From NCBI RefSeq assembly GCF_910592395.1, contig NC_088321.1:2420001-2484000 (forward strand): a stretch of DNA of 64,000 bases. Reading direction: 5' to 3'. Below, in pieces: positions 43,908-56,601 of the stretch. The notes under the pieces were generated by a model. The model was not told the origin of the DNA. It ran no database searches and saw nothing but the letters and a program-made list of their open reading frames with translations. The position numbers and the translations under genes are program-made. This stretch comes from Lineus longissimus (taxonomy: Eukaryota; Nemertea; Pilidiophora; Heteronemertea; Lineidae). Every line of letters starts with the position of its first letter. The stretch's first letter is position 1.

Positions 43908-45639
43908 TAGACATGTTTTGATCAACTTCATCTCCAGTATGCTTCTCACTAGAAGCTGGTCAGCATCACTCATGTTGAGGTCCATGGCTGACAACTCCAA
44001 GTTGCCTAGTTTGCATGCACTCCAACAAGAACCTTGGCCATCGCATACGGTTGTTTAGATTGAACACTGGCTGCAGTCACCGTCGGAACAAGCGATCAGA
44101 TTGTCCACTATTGTGGCTAAGTTTTCACCAATTTGGTCAGTGTCCCCATGATACTTTTTAAACAGGGTATCGAAAATTGTGGATGCACGGATTGCAATGT
44201 CACTGGAGAGACATTTCTTCGCCTCTGCTGCATCAGGTGCCTTCATACCAGCAAACATTTCCTTTGAAAATTGGGCTCTCATGCCTTTTCGAAATTGGGC
44301 TTGACCCAAATGATATGTATCCGACATCCTTTCTACTTTTAAGGCCTTCCCAAGAAAGGTGCTGAAAGCATCCTCCATGCCGGCACTACATCTACCGTCG
44401 CCGTCGGTTTTACAGCAATGAACAAGTAAGTGATTAGCTGCCAACTCTAAGCCAACCATATTACCAATGTCATATTCCCTGAGAACTTGATAATCTGGAA
44501 GATTCGCCTTGCATCCATCATGTGCTTCATCTGTGCCACACTTTTGTTGGAACCCTCTTCCTAAAAGCCTACTGCAATGATTTTGTGGGACGGTGTCTCA
44601 TTTCACGAACTAATCCCACCGCTTGAGTTGCGGTTTGACCGGGCCTACTTCGTCTGGCAATAGTAACACTATTGTAGACTGTATCCATTTGAGCACTGAC
44701 TCCTGATTGATCACATCTCATTCTTTTCACCTCTTTTAGATAATCCTGTTGTCTCTTCAAGTCATCCTTATTCAGTTCAACAGTTTCCATCCCAACCCTG
44801 TTGACAGTGTTTTGTAAACTTGATTTCGACATTGGTGGAACATTTGCTATTGACAGTAATGTCCTAGTCTTTGATTGGCTACCAATTTCCTGAGAAGCCA
44901 GTGCCAATGCAACATTTATTTCACCCTGCTTTGCACCATGGCCTTGCTTCTCTATTTCATTATAGAGTTTAGAATAATGCTTCCCACAAGCAAAATTACA
45001 ATTTGCACACCTCAGTGTTCAGCGAGCACTAGCACCCTTCTTGATGTCATGTTCTATCTAAAACTTTGGAATGTCACAGTGACCAATAAAGTTAAAATGG
45101 AGTTCTGCACACCCATTCAGCATTTCAAGAATTTTAAATTTGCTGGCAATGAAGTTAATATCCTCAGTTAGTTTTACATCCGTATTGTCCTTTGCAGCAT
45201 CCTGTCCCCTCCGGCGAAGTATCTTCAGTGGGCTGACTGTGTTCTCGACCGTCGGTGCATAGATTATCCCATCCGATCGCTCCCGCACAACATTGTTGTA
45301 ATCCTCATGACTGAAACGAGACCAGCTACCATCGATTTTCTCTGGAGGCATTGTCCTGCTGTAGGGCGAGTGGTAAGAGTGACCAACTTGAAATCCACGG
45401 CTTTTTGCTGAGCTTAGGCATCTTGAGTTGAAGTTTACTCTGTGGAGTCCACATGTAAAGTGACCCCCCCCCCCCCGAGCATACCTAGTTGAAGCTTGAG
45501 GATATTGGGATGGTTCATCATTGTGCTTCTTTGTACTGATGAGTTGCTGAGATAAACAAATATTTTAGCCATAACAAAAGTCTTATCCAAATGAAAAACA
45601 AACATGTGGTACACATGTGTCCTTTGGTCTTTCAAGTTT

Positions 45640-45905
45640 AGAATGCGAGTAAATACGGTTTCTCAGGGTCAAAGGGGTGCACTTTGAATTGGCCACACAT
45701 GCTCTTTGCTGGCCATGCGAAGTTCAAACTTGATAGGTAGGCAAGTGTGAATCTGAAGTAATCTGGAAATGTGACTTTTTGAAAATTCAGACTCAGTGTT
45801 CTTGAGACAATTTCTATAATCCGTTGTCATGGTAACTACCCAAACTTAGAAACCTGGCCCTGGGACATCCAACATTGACCATATGAACTCAAAAACTCTT
45901 TCTTT
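45640..45905. other. no gene recognised
   Basis: Non-coding DNA between the transposase pseudogene and the SINE. Confidence 0.4.
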
Positions 45906-45907
45906 CT

Positions 45908-46256
45908 AATAATAAATAATTATGAGACTTATATAGCACTAAATCCAACTGGTTTCAGTCGCTCAAAGTGCTTCACATTACCCCTAGCTATTGGCCTGTA
46001 CATTCTTAGTTCAAGCTCTACTCTCTGGGAGTATTACAGGTCCGAGCTACAGCTATACAGCGCTCAGGACTAACATTCATAGTGTGCCAACTCTGCCAGC
46101 TAGGTACACATTTATTCCTGGGTGGAGAGAAGCAAGTAGGGTTAAGTGCCTTGCTTAAAGACACAAAGACGAAACAGCAGTGACCCTTCTGAGAATCGAC
46201 CAACGACCTCCTGATTATGAGACCGGTGCTCTAACCACTACGCCACTGATCTTCCC
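45908..46256 (-). mobile_element. tRNA-derived SINE, nearly full length
   Basis: On minus the head is GTGGCGTAGTGGTTAGAGCA (A box), CCGGTCTCATAATCAGGAGG and GTCGTTGGTCGATTCTC (B box). The central part has GTCTTTAAGCAAGGCACTTA and CACCCAGGAATAAATGTG. The tail GTGAAGCACTTTGAGCGACT and GTGCTATATAAGTC is followed by an (ATT)-type simple repeat. The order tRNA head, conserved centre, LINE-like tail and microsatellite is that of a full SINE. Confidence 0.85.
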
Positions 46257-46259
46257 TAT

Positions 46260-47455
46260 AGTGATGTATATATCCTTTATTTCAAACTAACAGTGCTTGG
46301 TAGGATTTAATAATTTTTAACAGAAATATTACATTCGGTATTTAAGAATTTGCCACGCCCACATCACTTCAACATAGAATTTGAGGCCGGACATAGCAAG
46401 AAGATGAACTCGAATAAAAATTTTACAATTCGATATAATTCAAAAATTCCTTTTGCACAGTAATGTGGACATCTAGTGGGAATCTGAAAACAGCAGAACA
46501 TTTGACCTGGGGCCAACATTGGTTCTCTAGTACTATTGGAAACATGGCAGCATTCTTGCGGGAGACTTAAATGTAGACAGATTTTGTCTTATTTTCTCGA
46601 CCCTTCACATTGTTTACACTTCTTTTGCATGTTTTTGAATCAGTTTTAAATGAATTATCATACATTTTAACCCTTAGCAGAGTTGCATTACTCATTCCAT
46701 GCTATTGAACAGAAATCCAAAAATTGAGACTGATATGTACTGTGTTGTAGGCCTATCCATAGTGTTGTATGTGATATATTTCATGCCTATGAACTGTACT
46801 ATCAGTTGATGTAGGGCCTTACATGCAGTCAGAATTAGTCATTTTTTTTCAGACTCTTCTACTGGTTGCAGTATCCTGCAAGACCTGGGTCCTGTCAGTT
46901 CACTTCGCAATCTCTGATTGAGGCACTGATGCATCAGATCACTCTTCAAGGACAAGGCTGTACCGGCACGATATATCCTCATCGGAGAATGTGACCAATT
47001 TAACATCTACTATCTGTTGAGGTGGATTCATAACAAAGCATTTGAGCATTTTTTCTCTCTTTTTAATGAATCGACATATTTGTCGGATTTCAACGCATTT
47101 ACAGAGTATAAGTGCAGACCCTTGCGGCATTGGGCACCAGAGCCAATGATGACATGTGCCAATATATTGTTATTTCTGATTACATGTATAGTCCTTGTAT
47201 AAAACAAACAGTGCTCCATAGTATTAAGTCATATTTGACAAAATTATTAGCTCTTAAGTTTGGTTTAGCTTCAGAATTAAAAGGTGGGCGTGGCACATTC
47301 AGATATAGCTTTGAGTAGATGAACTCCTCAAATTTATTTAGAGGTCAATATTATTTAAAACTTTCTTTAGCAGACTGTTGTGAACTTCTAGGGGAATCGG
47401 GAAATGGCAGAAATTCTGACCTGGGGTCAAAACTGGCTCTCTACTAGGGCAGAGA
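46260..47455. other. no gene; two related non-coding blocks
   Basis: Blocks near 46455-46545 and 47380-47455 resemble each other (GGGAATCTGAAAACAGCAGAA against GGGAATCGGGAAATGGCAGAA; TTTGACCTGGGGCCAACATT against TCTGACCTGGGGTCAAAACT). No coding region recognised. Confidence 0.4.
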
Positions 47456-47457
47456 CA

Positions 47458-47862
47458 TGTATTCATCCACAGGCGGAAGTTTGGCACTGACAGTCATAGT
47501 CCGTACTGAACTGTGAAGCTGTGGTAAATACATGACTGTGATGGGTGAAAGTGGATTTATTCTTCAATCTTTGGTGGATTCTTAATCTACAGAGCCAGGC
47601 CATAACAGGGATATAATTTTTGATAATTAATTTAAGGAAATATTGTGTCAGTGGCCAGTTTAGAACTTGTATTCTAATAGGCCCAGTCCGCAAGTGACGA
47701 TTTGATGGCAATCCTGTACACAAATCAATTTTTCTCAGGCAATCGATATTGGAATGTTTTGAAATTTTACTATTATTTTGATAAAAGCCTCTTCATAACA
47801 CATATAAAATTTGGTGGGAATTAAAGCACCCTTGGTGTACTTTTTTCACCAACCTATGTTCA
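47458..47862 (+). repeat. transposase 3' flank, copy 2
   Basis: This aligns with 40155-40600 (GTATTCATCCAC, GGTAAATACATG, TGGTGGATTCTTAATCTAC, ATTGGAATGTTTT). The match continues beyond the TTAA-flanked MITE at 47863-48270, where copy 1 has an uninterrupted TTAA. The coding exons are absent. Confidence 0.7.
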
Positions 47863-48270
47863 TTAACTCTTTCAGTGCCCAAGGACGTACATGTACGACC
47901 TAAATATTAAGGTATTTTAGTTCCTCCAGACGACACCAGATGTCCCCAGCTACTCAAATGTGGTTCATATGGTTTCTCTGGCCTGGGGCGTCCAAATTGA
48001 ATAATTTTTTCGACTGAGAGGGTGGGGTGGGGTTTGCCACCCCTCATTTTAGGTGAAAAATGGTGAAAATCGGCCAAAAATACCACTCCCTCAAAAAAAT
48101 TTAGAACATAATCCTAGTATGCCCCTACTTATTACTGCTGTTTTATTGAAACAGGAGGTAAAGACAAAGGTTTTGAAGAATTTTGATGAGTGTATCTCAA
48201 TTATTTTTGTGAGATTTTGGGTAGTGACAATGCCCAAAAATGCCCAAATCCTGGGCACTGAGAGAGTTAA
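47863..48270. mobile_element. TTAA-flanked MITE (piggyBac-like), about 400 bp
   Basis: The element runs from TTAACTCTTTCAGTGCCCA to TGGGCACTGAGAGAGTTAA, so the inverted repeats end at TTAA on both sides. The interior is non-coding. TTAA targets and CYCTTT-type ends fit a piggyBac-derived MITE. It lies inside the second copy of the transposase 3' flank. Confidence 0.8.
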
Positions 48271-50135
48271 AATGTACCACATAATGTACACGCTGGCTAA
48301 TAGAGGTCTCTGGACTGCAAAAAATTTTTTGCGTCTCAGTAGTTAAATTGATTCATAGATACAGTAGTTGTCAGGTTCATAATAATGTTCAGTTATGGAT
48401 AATTTGATTCTTTTCTGGTATTTTGATTGTGTACAACTCAAAATTTAGCAAGGGGGGATTTGCTGTGTATTCTACTCCTTGTAATTCGCGCCTTACGTTG
48501 GTGGCGCCGTCTGTGTTAAGTTCAATAAACCTCGTTGTAGTTTCGGTATTGAGAATGGAACATTGTCTTTGTGTTCTTCCTTCTCATGGTGCTATTTAGG
48601 ACCCACATATATAGTAAACCGAGTCTCTGTTGAACTTTGATCTAAAGGCCTCCAACCACTGCATGACAGAAGTCATTTTGTGGCTTGTTATCAAAAAAAA
48701 ATTTGCAATGTAGATTTTGTGATCTTTGGGGGGTGCAAGAATGTATTTTCAACGTCAAGTCCCCTCTGTACCACGATAGGAACGAAAAGAGGAAAAAGAT
48801 AGCCGAAATCGCTACTGAATTGGACGTCACCGGTAAGGTTCACATTGGTAATGTTGGAAAAATGCCCTGACCAATTTCAATACACGTTTACCCAAGAAAT
48901 AAATGAACAAAATGTTACTATCCAGTTTAATATTATTTGCTTGGAAGACAATACAAGAAAATTGGATGTAAACCCTGTGATTTTAACGTAATTCATCCAC
49001 TACTTATGAATCCATGTTGGTCGTTTAAATTTGAATGAGGACAGAGCAAATCGCACGTGGACCCATTTCCCTTTGCCTGGTACACAGGCTACAGGCAAAG
49101 ATTCTGTAGCAAAGTGTGAAATGTCATTCATGTTGATTATACTTGAGTGCTTGTACTGTTTTAATACCCGCCGTTGTTTATGTTAACAACAGATGACGCA
49201 ATCAAGAAAATCGCATTCGTCTGGTTCGTCTTCGCCGAATGATGGATAAATGAGAGACAGACATACCGATGCGACCAGTTCGGTGTCTGCCATGGTTATG
49301 AAGTGTGACGTCGGTGTAGAAGAGTTTTGGTCATTGTTGACGTGGAATGTCATGAATGTGTAGTGACCAGTCAACAACTGTGGAAAGTCACAAAAATATT
49401 TGTGGCAAATGGTGATTCTGTGGCCTGTCGGGATCATTTTGTAGCAAATGTGTGCTACATTATTGACTATTGTCGAGTGTCACCTGGAAACATATGTCGC
49501 AGGTGCGTTTTGGACGTCCACATGTCTATCAGTGTATGAAGAAATTTCGACTTCTGTGGAATGTCACCAGAATGTCTTTTGTCGAAGGTGACTTTTGTAG
49601 CAGCTGATTTCTACTTTTGTCATGTAGTGTATGAAGGCCTTTAGACCGTATTTGCGTCGTTAAGCGATTCTGAGACTATAAACGAGTCTCTATTGAACAT
49701 TGAACTTCAAGCAATCAGTAATTGTGGTCATGTCGCGTTTTGTGCTCTGTGATGTGTCGTTATTTGTCACATCTTAAAACCAATTTCGCAAAAGTCTCTG
49801 TTGAACATTGAACTTCAAGCAATCAGTAATTGTGGTCATGTCTACCGAATCAGGATCTTTCGATTTACCACTAAATGATATTGTGATGTGATGATCATCT
49901 TTATTGTACCTAAATCATTGCTCTCCGTTTTCTGTTGAGATACCATTTTTGCAGTTCCATATAGTGTTCAACTCATTGCCCTTTCAAAAATTTTGCTACA
50001 ATTGGACTCAAAGTACTGAACTGTGGACTTCACTGACACAAACGATCATCGACTGTCCAAAGGAAACAGCAGCCACTTTGTTGTATATGAGATGCTTCTT
50101 GACCGCCGACTTGGCTGATAGTTATAACGACATCA
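48271..50135. other. no gene; short direct duplication at 49.7-49.84 kb
   Basis: A run with GTTAAGTTCAATAAACCTCG (48514-48533) has a polyadenylation-like AATAAA and could be an LTR scrap. A segment beginning GTCTCTATTGAACATTGAAC at about 49689 is repeated about 105 bp later (GTCTCTGTTGAACATTGAAC). No exon recognised. Confidence 0.4.
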
Positions 50136-50335
50136 TTGGAGACTAAATCTTATTCCTGAGCATAATCGGCGTTCATCATAGAGACAAGGGAGCCGCTATC
50201 AAATAGAATAGTAACAGTTTTGGAAGTTTCCATTACGTACACGGCATAGGTTTGAATTGAATAGCGGTCAAAAAGAGCCCCCTGCAAGAGATGATGATGG
50301 CTATAAGCACAAGACCAAAAGAACAATCAGCTGAG
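50135..50335 (-). pseudogene. BEL/Pao-like gag-protease junction fragment
   Basis: On minus one frame reads CAYSHHHLLQGALFDRYSI, then AVYVMETSKTVTILFDSGSL and VSMMNADYAQE before a stop. An HH-LL motif about 30 residues before a D-S-G-S-x-V-S aspartic-protease box is the arrangement at the gag-protease border of BEL/Pao elements. It is short and isolated. Confidence 0.45.
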
Positions 50336-50859
50336 TTCTGTCGAGAATTCGAAATATCATGACATATTTGAGATGACGTAACTTGACCACTAGCCGTGAT
50401 TGTCACATTCACTGAGTATTTTGCATAAATAGGCTCTACACGACGAATGTCTGCTCCCGCCACACGATGAATCATGATCTCACTTTTCATCCAGCCAGAG
50501 CATAAGAGTGGCATAGGTTTACTTGCATTGATGCACATTGTTATTTCATCAGTACCATTTGTAACTGATCGATCCAACTGGCATGGCCTTCGCTATCAAT
50601 TTGGTCGAAATCAAGAACCATGAATTACTATCTTCGAACTTGAACACACTTTGAAAGGCCACTTTAAACCTACCTCCACAGCTTCAGTCACAGCCGAAAT
50701 GGGGGACGATCCCCAAAAAGTATTAATGCGAGACAATGTTGATTTAGTACGAGCAGCTGTCCTTTCTTTCCCAGTTAAGTCATGTTCAACAAATTCGAAC
50801 AATGATCCAGACACTATAAAAACGTTCGAACCGTATCCTGTCGAAACGATCAATTTAGT

Positions 50860-51945
50860 TTTTATTGTTCGTTCATTAAGACCTACTTAGTGACAAGGTC
50901 GATTGACGTTTTGACTGACTTCTTGTTTGTTCCCTACGGGTACGTCTTGAGCTGAGCCGTATTTCTAATGACGTTCGTCTCCTATGGAGACAGCGACCAC
51001 GGTGTCCCAGCAAATCGATGGGCTGTACTCATGAAACGATGGTTTAGTTTGGATCATGTGTATTAATGAAATGCATTGAGCACCAAATTAAAATTCGTTC
51101 GTTTTAAGGTTTGCTCACTAAATGTGAACATCAGATAGTCTAGATCTGCTGACGCAAAATTGGATATATGAAAATTCTGATGAGGGTTCGAGCGAACCGA
51201 AATTGATCGTGGAATATGTATATAGTGTAAATAAACGTCTACATCATGAAGATGTTAGCAACTTTCATTGCGTATATATGGTTGTAACGCTCTATGAAAA
51301 TTCGTTCCTATTATGATTATAATGAGATTATAATACTGTCAAACGACTGATTATTTCGAGATAACATGTTAAAAAAATGTGTCAAACATTATATTACACG
51401 GATTACCTGTCCCACTTACACATTTTTAAGTTTACGTACCTGAATTAAACCAATCAGCTCGCGGTTTCATTTTGAAATCAATGCCTGGTTTCACCATACC
51501 AGTTGAATGGTATTATTTTACATTTGAAATATAATACTAGTAGTTCTTCTTAACTTGAGAATTTGGTGTGTTGAAAATATTTCAGTCTATGTTGCTTACT
51601 TAATGTGGTTCGGGGGCTTAGATTAACCCGTTGTGGTCAAAAAGCTGATTTGCAAGTTAAAAATGAATAAATGGCTTGACGTTCATTTCGAGTGCGTAAC
51701 CTTTATCAGTGTTGTGTGACATTGCTTTTCGACAACGCGGCCACTAAATAACGACGAGAATGGTACTTCATCTTAAGTTATTTTCCAGAAATCAACTGCC
51801 ATATATTATTCCGAACATAACTCTTGAGCCTAATACTTGCAGGGCAGAAAAAACCTCACACAGGGCATCATTCCATGGAATATTTGACAGGTCATGACCA
51901 TGATAATTTCAGGGTTTGGGGTCTGACGTTTTTTGGGTCGTTTTG
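50860..51945. other. no gene recognised
   Basis: AT-rich non-coding DNA with no transposon ends seen. Confidence 0.4.
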
Positions 51946-51948
51946 TTT

Positions 51949-51988
51949 TTGGCTCACCGTAAGGGGAGTCTATACGATAGCGCTGTGT

Positions 51989-52022
<34 letters not shown>

Positions 52023-53661
52023 ATCCTAACAGTGGCACGTTTCTTAACTGCTAGGGCTATGAACTTGAAACTTTGTACACAGAATGCCCTAGGTCAGCTG
52101 ACCTCTGACACTGATTTTCGGTCCGATCTGATTCTCTGTTTGGCCACCAGGGGGCCAAATGTCGATATCTAAAAAGTGTGATATCTCGCTTATTAGTGAC
52201 TTGTTTTCGATAAAACTTTTGTTGTAGGTACTCATAGCAAATATACATTTTATATTATACGGGTTTTTAATTTGACCTTGTTTTCAAGGTCACAGAGGTC
52301 ATATGGCGTAAATTGGCCATTAGAGTGTAAACTATGGCACGTTTCTTAACCACTAAAGCTATGAACTTGAAACTTGGTACATATAACCCCCTATATCACA
52401 TAGCCTCTGGTGCTGAATTTTGGTTTGATCTGATTCTCCACTTTGCCACCAGGGGGCCAAAAGTGGATATCTAAAAAGTGTGATATCTCGCTTATAAGTG
52501 ACTTGTTTTCGATAAAATTTTTATGGTAGGTACTCTTAGGAAGAATACATCACATATCTTACGGGTTTTCAATTTGACCTACTTTTCAAGGTCACAGAGG
52601 TCATATGGCGTAAATTGGCCGTTAGAGTGTAAACTATGGCACGTTTCTTAACCACTAAAGCTATGAACTTGAAACTTGGTACATATAACCCCCTATATCA
52701 CATAGCCTCTGGTGCTGAATTTCAGTTTGATCTGATTCTCAACTTTGCCACCAGGGGGCCAAAAGTGGATATCTAAAAAGTGTGATATCTCGCTTATAAG
52801 TGACTTGTTTTCGATAAAATTTTTATGGTAGGTACTCTTAGGAAGAATACATCACATGTCTTACGGGTTTTCAATTTGACCTACTTTTCAAGGTCACAGA
52901 GGTCATATGGCGTAAATTGGCCGTTAGAGTGTAAACTATGGCACGTTTCTTAACCAGTAAAGCTATGAACTTGAAACTTGGTGCATATAACCCCCTACAT
53001 CAGATAACCTTTGATGCCGAATTTTGGCCTGATCTGATTCTTTATTCGGCCACCAGGGGGCCATAATGGAAAAAGGAAGAAGTGCAATATCTTGCTTATT
53101 TGAGTGAATTGTTTTCGATAAAATTTTTATGGCAGGGACTTCTAGCAAGGATACACCACATGTCCTACGATTTTTGGATTTGACCTCCTTTTCTAGGTCA
53201 CAGAGGTCAAATGGCGTAAATTGGCCATTAGAGTGTAACTATGGCACGTTTCTTAACTGCTGAAGCTATGAACTTGAAAGTTGGTACATGTAACCCCCTA
53301 CATCAGATAATCTCTGACACCGAATTTTGGCCTGATCTGATTCTTGATTTGGCCACCAGAGAGTCAAAACTGAAAAAGTAGGACATGCAATATCTCGCTT
53401 ATTAATGACTTTTTTTCGATGAATTTTTTATTGCAGGGACTCTTAGCAATCACACGATATTGATCTTGTTGATGTCATAGACAATTATTGGTTGGATCAT
53501 AAACTTATATATACTGCCCTGTCTTATTACTTGACATCAATACACATCTAAAAAAAGTCTTCATGCCTGATTGTGTTCACCATATTCACCTCTAAACTAA
53601 GCATGATCCTGCCTACTAAAAGATGTATACGGTGAGCACAATGGCCCCTGGCCGTTTCATT
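51949..53661 (+). mobile_element. Helentron-like element A, 1.7 kb, with 302-bp tandem units
   Basis: The left end is TTGGCTCACCGTAAGGGGAG, then a (GTC)n tract near 51990-52020. The right end is TACGGTGAGC (53628-53637) followed by palindrome ATGGCCCCTGGCCGT and TTCATT. GCTCACCGTA pairs with TACGGTGAGC. Between them are nearly five units of 302 bp, and a short frame VIDNYWLDHKLIYTALS (about 53470-53525), which is the tail of the same endonuclease seen at 43.6 kb. It has no other coding capacity. Confidence 0.82.
52032..53450 (+). repeat. 302-bp tandem repeat, 4.7 units
   Basis: The landmark TGGCACGTTTCTTAAC recurs at about 52032, 52334, 52636, 52938 and 53240, a regular 302-bp period. Each unit contains CTATGAACTTGAAACTT, GCCACCAGGGGGCC, AAAAGTGTGATATCTCGCTT and AAGGTCACAGAGGTCA. 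Units 2 and 3 are nearly identical; the last is more diverged. Confidence 0.9.
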
Positions 53662-55755
53662 AATTCAACCGTCCAGTCACGTTTCCTGGCTTGGTGGGTT
53701 GACCTCTTGATTACCGCCGACCACAATACAATGTAGTCGTTTGCTATTTGACAAACCATTATACCACCGACAGCGAATTCGGTCACTATGGTATGAATCC
53801 TTATACATGTTATAAGGTAGGCATAACCTGTTATTGTTAAAGAGATCCGGTCGTGAGGCCAGCTGAACGTAGTAAAAATGACTAAATTGGTGGTTACCTC
53901 TTACATGTCTTATGCAGTCCATTGACCGGAGTCAGTAATGTAATGCAACGTTTTGCAATGTTACCGAGATGCAGTCCATTGACCGGAGTCAGTAATGTAA
54001 TACAACGTTTTGCAATGTTACCGAGATGCCCAGCCAAATTAATTAACTATCTGAGGGGAACTCGAAACTGCTAAGATTTATCTGGATTTTTCCCGCCATA
54101 GGTTCTAACCGGGCCATTCAAAAACTCCCCATTTTCATAAGCGTTTCTTGAAGGTTTCCCTTATACGATAGGGCATGTTGCCGAGTGATCTCTGACTTGA
54201 CCGGCAATGTGCAGATGGCGCCACTGTTTGATTTAATTGTGTGCTGAGCCAGGAAGTGCTGTGTTGCATTACGTCATTGCATGTCAACAGGGCAATTTTT
54301 TGGGGTTTTTTGTGTGTTTGGAGTTCAGGAGACTCTTTCAAGGGTCCGGAACGATAGACAGGCGTAAATGAAGGACAAACACAAAACCAATCAATCAAAA
54401 TTGATGAGTGATCACTGGTTATTGCAGGAGTGTGAATTTGCATCAACACCGATCGACAAGCCTGTTAATCCCCTCTAGAAAACATATGATTTATGGGGGG
54501 TTTCACCTAAGACCTAATTATTACAACTTTTTACAATTGAAGCGAAAATCGAAAACTTTCCTTAAAAACGGCCCGGTATTGAGAGCTTTTGACAGAATAA
54601 TAGTCAACATTTCAATTCCAAAACCGCGTAGGGGAAATTATCAGATTCAAGGCACATCAGAAGTATGGCAGAAACAGCTTCAATACATAATTCATGATAT
54701 CAGATGACCAACATTCTGCTGATTGCAAGAATAACAGTCCCGCTAAACAGTGAAAGCAAGCAACGTATTAGTTTTTATGAGCTTTAGAAAAACTTTTTTT
54801 CAGTCTCAGTCAACACGAATATGCATCTCCGTCGAGGTTCTTCGGGGAAACGGGGAGCATATTTGTTTTGAATGAAAAAAAACCTCTTTCGAAACCTCAA
54901 AAACGTTCATTTCAAGAGTACCGACTCCAGTTGGAACAGGTTATGAAATTCACGTCGAGGCGTTTTTTAGCGCCACGGGAAAGCACGACTTTTTTTCAAA
55001 AGCGCGAAAATGATTAACTCATTTGACAATTTACTTACGGTTCACCTGTCCAATCTTATACCGTTCTATGTATTTTTCTAGCTTTGATTTAAATGCAGAC
55101 AACAACACAGAAGGGACATGACTTTCATTTACTCTAAAAACGGAAGAAACCGGACTGCAAGTGAATTGCGTGGCTCAACCTATCGCACGGTGCACTTTAT
55201 AAAGCCTTGATTCAGAGTAAGTAAAGTGCAAATTCAAACTACATAAGAACAATATACAAAATCAGGTGGAAAAAAATATATGCAAGAATTCAAAGTCGTA
55301 TATCCAGCGAAACAGTACAGAAGTGCAAATCTACCGAATCAAATATTTTCACAACTCAACTTTGATTCCCCTATGTTATGCTCAATATTGGTGAATTTTA
55401 ATAACTTTCAACTGCTCGCGCCTCATCATTGGTATCAAAAATAAAGTGCTTCTTTATGCCGCAGAATTAGATCGACAGTCATCACAGGTAAATCGATGCA
55501 GGACAGTTACGTCGCCATTCTTTTACCACATATCATTTTATCTTTATGATAGGCGATACCAATAGTATTGGACTGGAACCTGTTGAAACTGATCAGACTT
55601 CGGATCATTGTAGAGAGTCATTGCGCTTATTCCCATGCACTTATATTCAGTAGCTTTACCCACTCGGTCAAGCTTCAGGAAATGAACGAGATTGCCAGGT
55701 ACAGTCGTGACAAATTTTCTTGAGAGTTGTACAGTATAGCAAATTTCGGCTTGTG
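53662..55755. other. no gene; 57-bp tandem duplication
   Basis: A 57-bp unit starting ATGCAGTCCATTGACCGGAG is present twice in tandem at 53912-54025, with one substitution seen. The rest is AT-rich non-coding DNA. Confidence 0.5.
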
Positions 55756-55760
55756 CCTTT

Positions 55761-56425
55761 TTGGCTCACCGTAGGGGAGTCTTTACAATACCGCAGTGTC
55801 CGTCGTCCGTCGTCGTCTGTCGTCGTCCGTCGTCGTCGTATCCTGTTTCAAAAACAGTGGCACGTTTCTTAACCGCTAAGCCTATGAACTTGTAACTTTG
55901 TACACAGGACTCCCTTGGTCAGATGACCTGTGACACTAAATTTCGGTCCGATCTGATTCTTAATTTGGCCACCAGGGGGCTGAATGTAGATATCTAAAAA
56001 GTGTGATATCTCGCTTATTAATGACTTGTTTGGAATGAAATTTTTGTGGTAGGTACTCATAGCAAGGATACATCATATATCATACGGGTTTTTAATTTGA
56101 TCTACTTTTCAAGGTCACAGAGGTCAAATGGCGTAAATTGGCTGTTTCAGTGTAACTATGGCACGTTTTTCAACCTCCACAGCTATGAACTTGAAATTTA
56201 GTACATATAACCCCCTATACCAGATAACCTCTGGTGCTGAATTTCGGTCTGATCTGATTCTCAACTTGGCCACCAGGGGGCTGAATGTGGATATCTAAAA
56301 AGTGTGATTATTCGCTGATTGATGACTTGTTTTCGATAAAACTTTTGTGGTAGGTACTCATAGCAAGGATACATCATATATCATATGGGTTTTTAATTTG
56401 ACCTACTTGTCGAGGTCACAGAGGT
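55761..56425 (+). mobile_element. Helentron-like element B, 3'-truncated
   Basis: It has the 5' end TTGGCTCACCGTAGGGGAG, the GTCGTC tract and about two 302-bp-type units, but stops at about 56425 without the TACGGTGAGC end or palindrome. It is followed by a tRNA-like scrap (GTGAGTTCAAACCCCGGTC, about 56490) and then by element C. Confidence 0.75.
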
Positions 56426-56601
56426 CACAACGCAGACACAGATATGGCCGAAATTGCATGTTTTGTGTTTTTCGTGTTGTGGCAATCCAAAGGTTGTGAG
56501 TTCAAACCCCGGTCAGGGACGGCCAAAAATATTTTTTTATTTTATTATTTTTTATCTTTTCCCTTTTGTCTTTTCTGACTTGTATCTTACATTTTCTTGA
56601 T

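Larger units (their letters stand above)
41191..45351 (-). pseudogene. Mutator-like transposase pseudogene, split by two insertions
   Basis: Read on minus: the N-terminal part (45351-45058) ends in a TAG; the same frame continues through CANCNFACGKHYSKLYNEI and GEINVALALASQEIG, then VPPMSKSSLQNTVNRVG and SGVSAQMDTVYN (to 44569). After a frameshift the text is CGTDEAHDGCKANL, then HCCKTDGDGRCSAGME (catalytic Asp region), RMSDTYHLGQAQFRKGM and SDGDCSQC. The first insertion (43063-43907) follows. Beyond it come ATNTQACESANRQ (probable catalytic Glu), LPKNV-like VPKNV, and HVHAAIHTMNNTRGKS. The second insertion (41281-42670) lies at a TTAA inside the codon pair Leu-Lys, and the frame resumes KERAKRLARDYNHQ to a stop at 41191. 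I link it to the family usually labelled Mutator-like transposase (PF20700 type) from memory of conserved motifs. Several stops, two of them TGA where CGA is likely, make it a pseudogene. Confidence 0.7.

Noticed and set aside
50611-50890. Overlapping open frames on both strands near the BEL/Pao-like fragment
   Set aside because: No splice borders or recognisable motifs, and the two strands are equally open, so neither is called.
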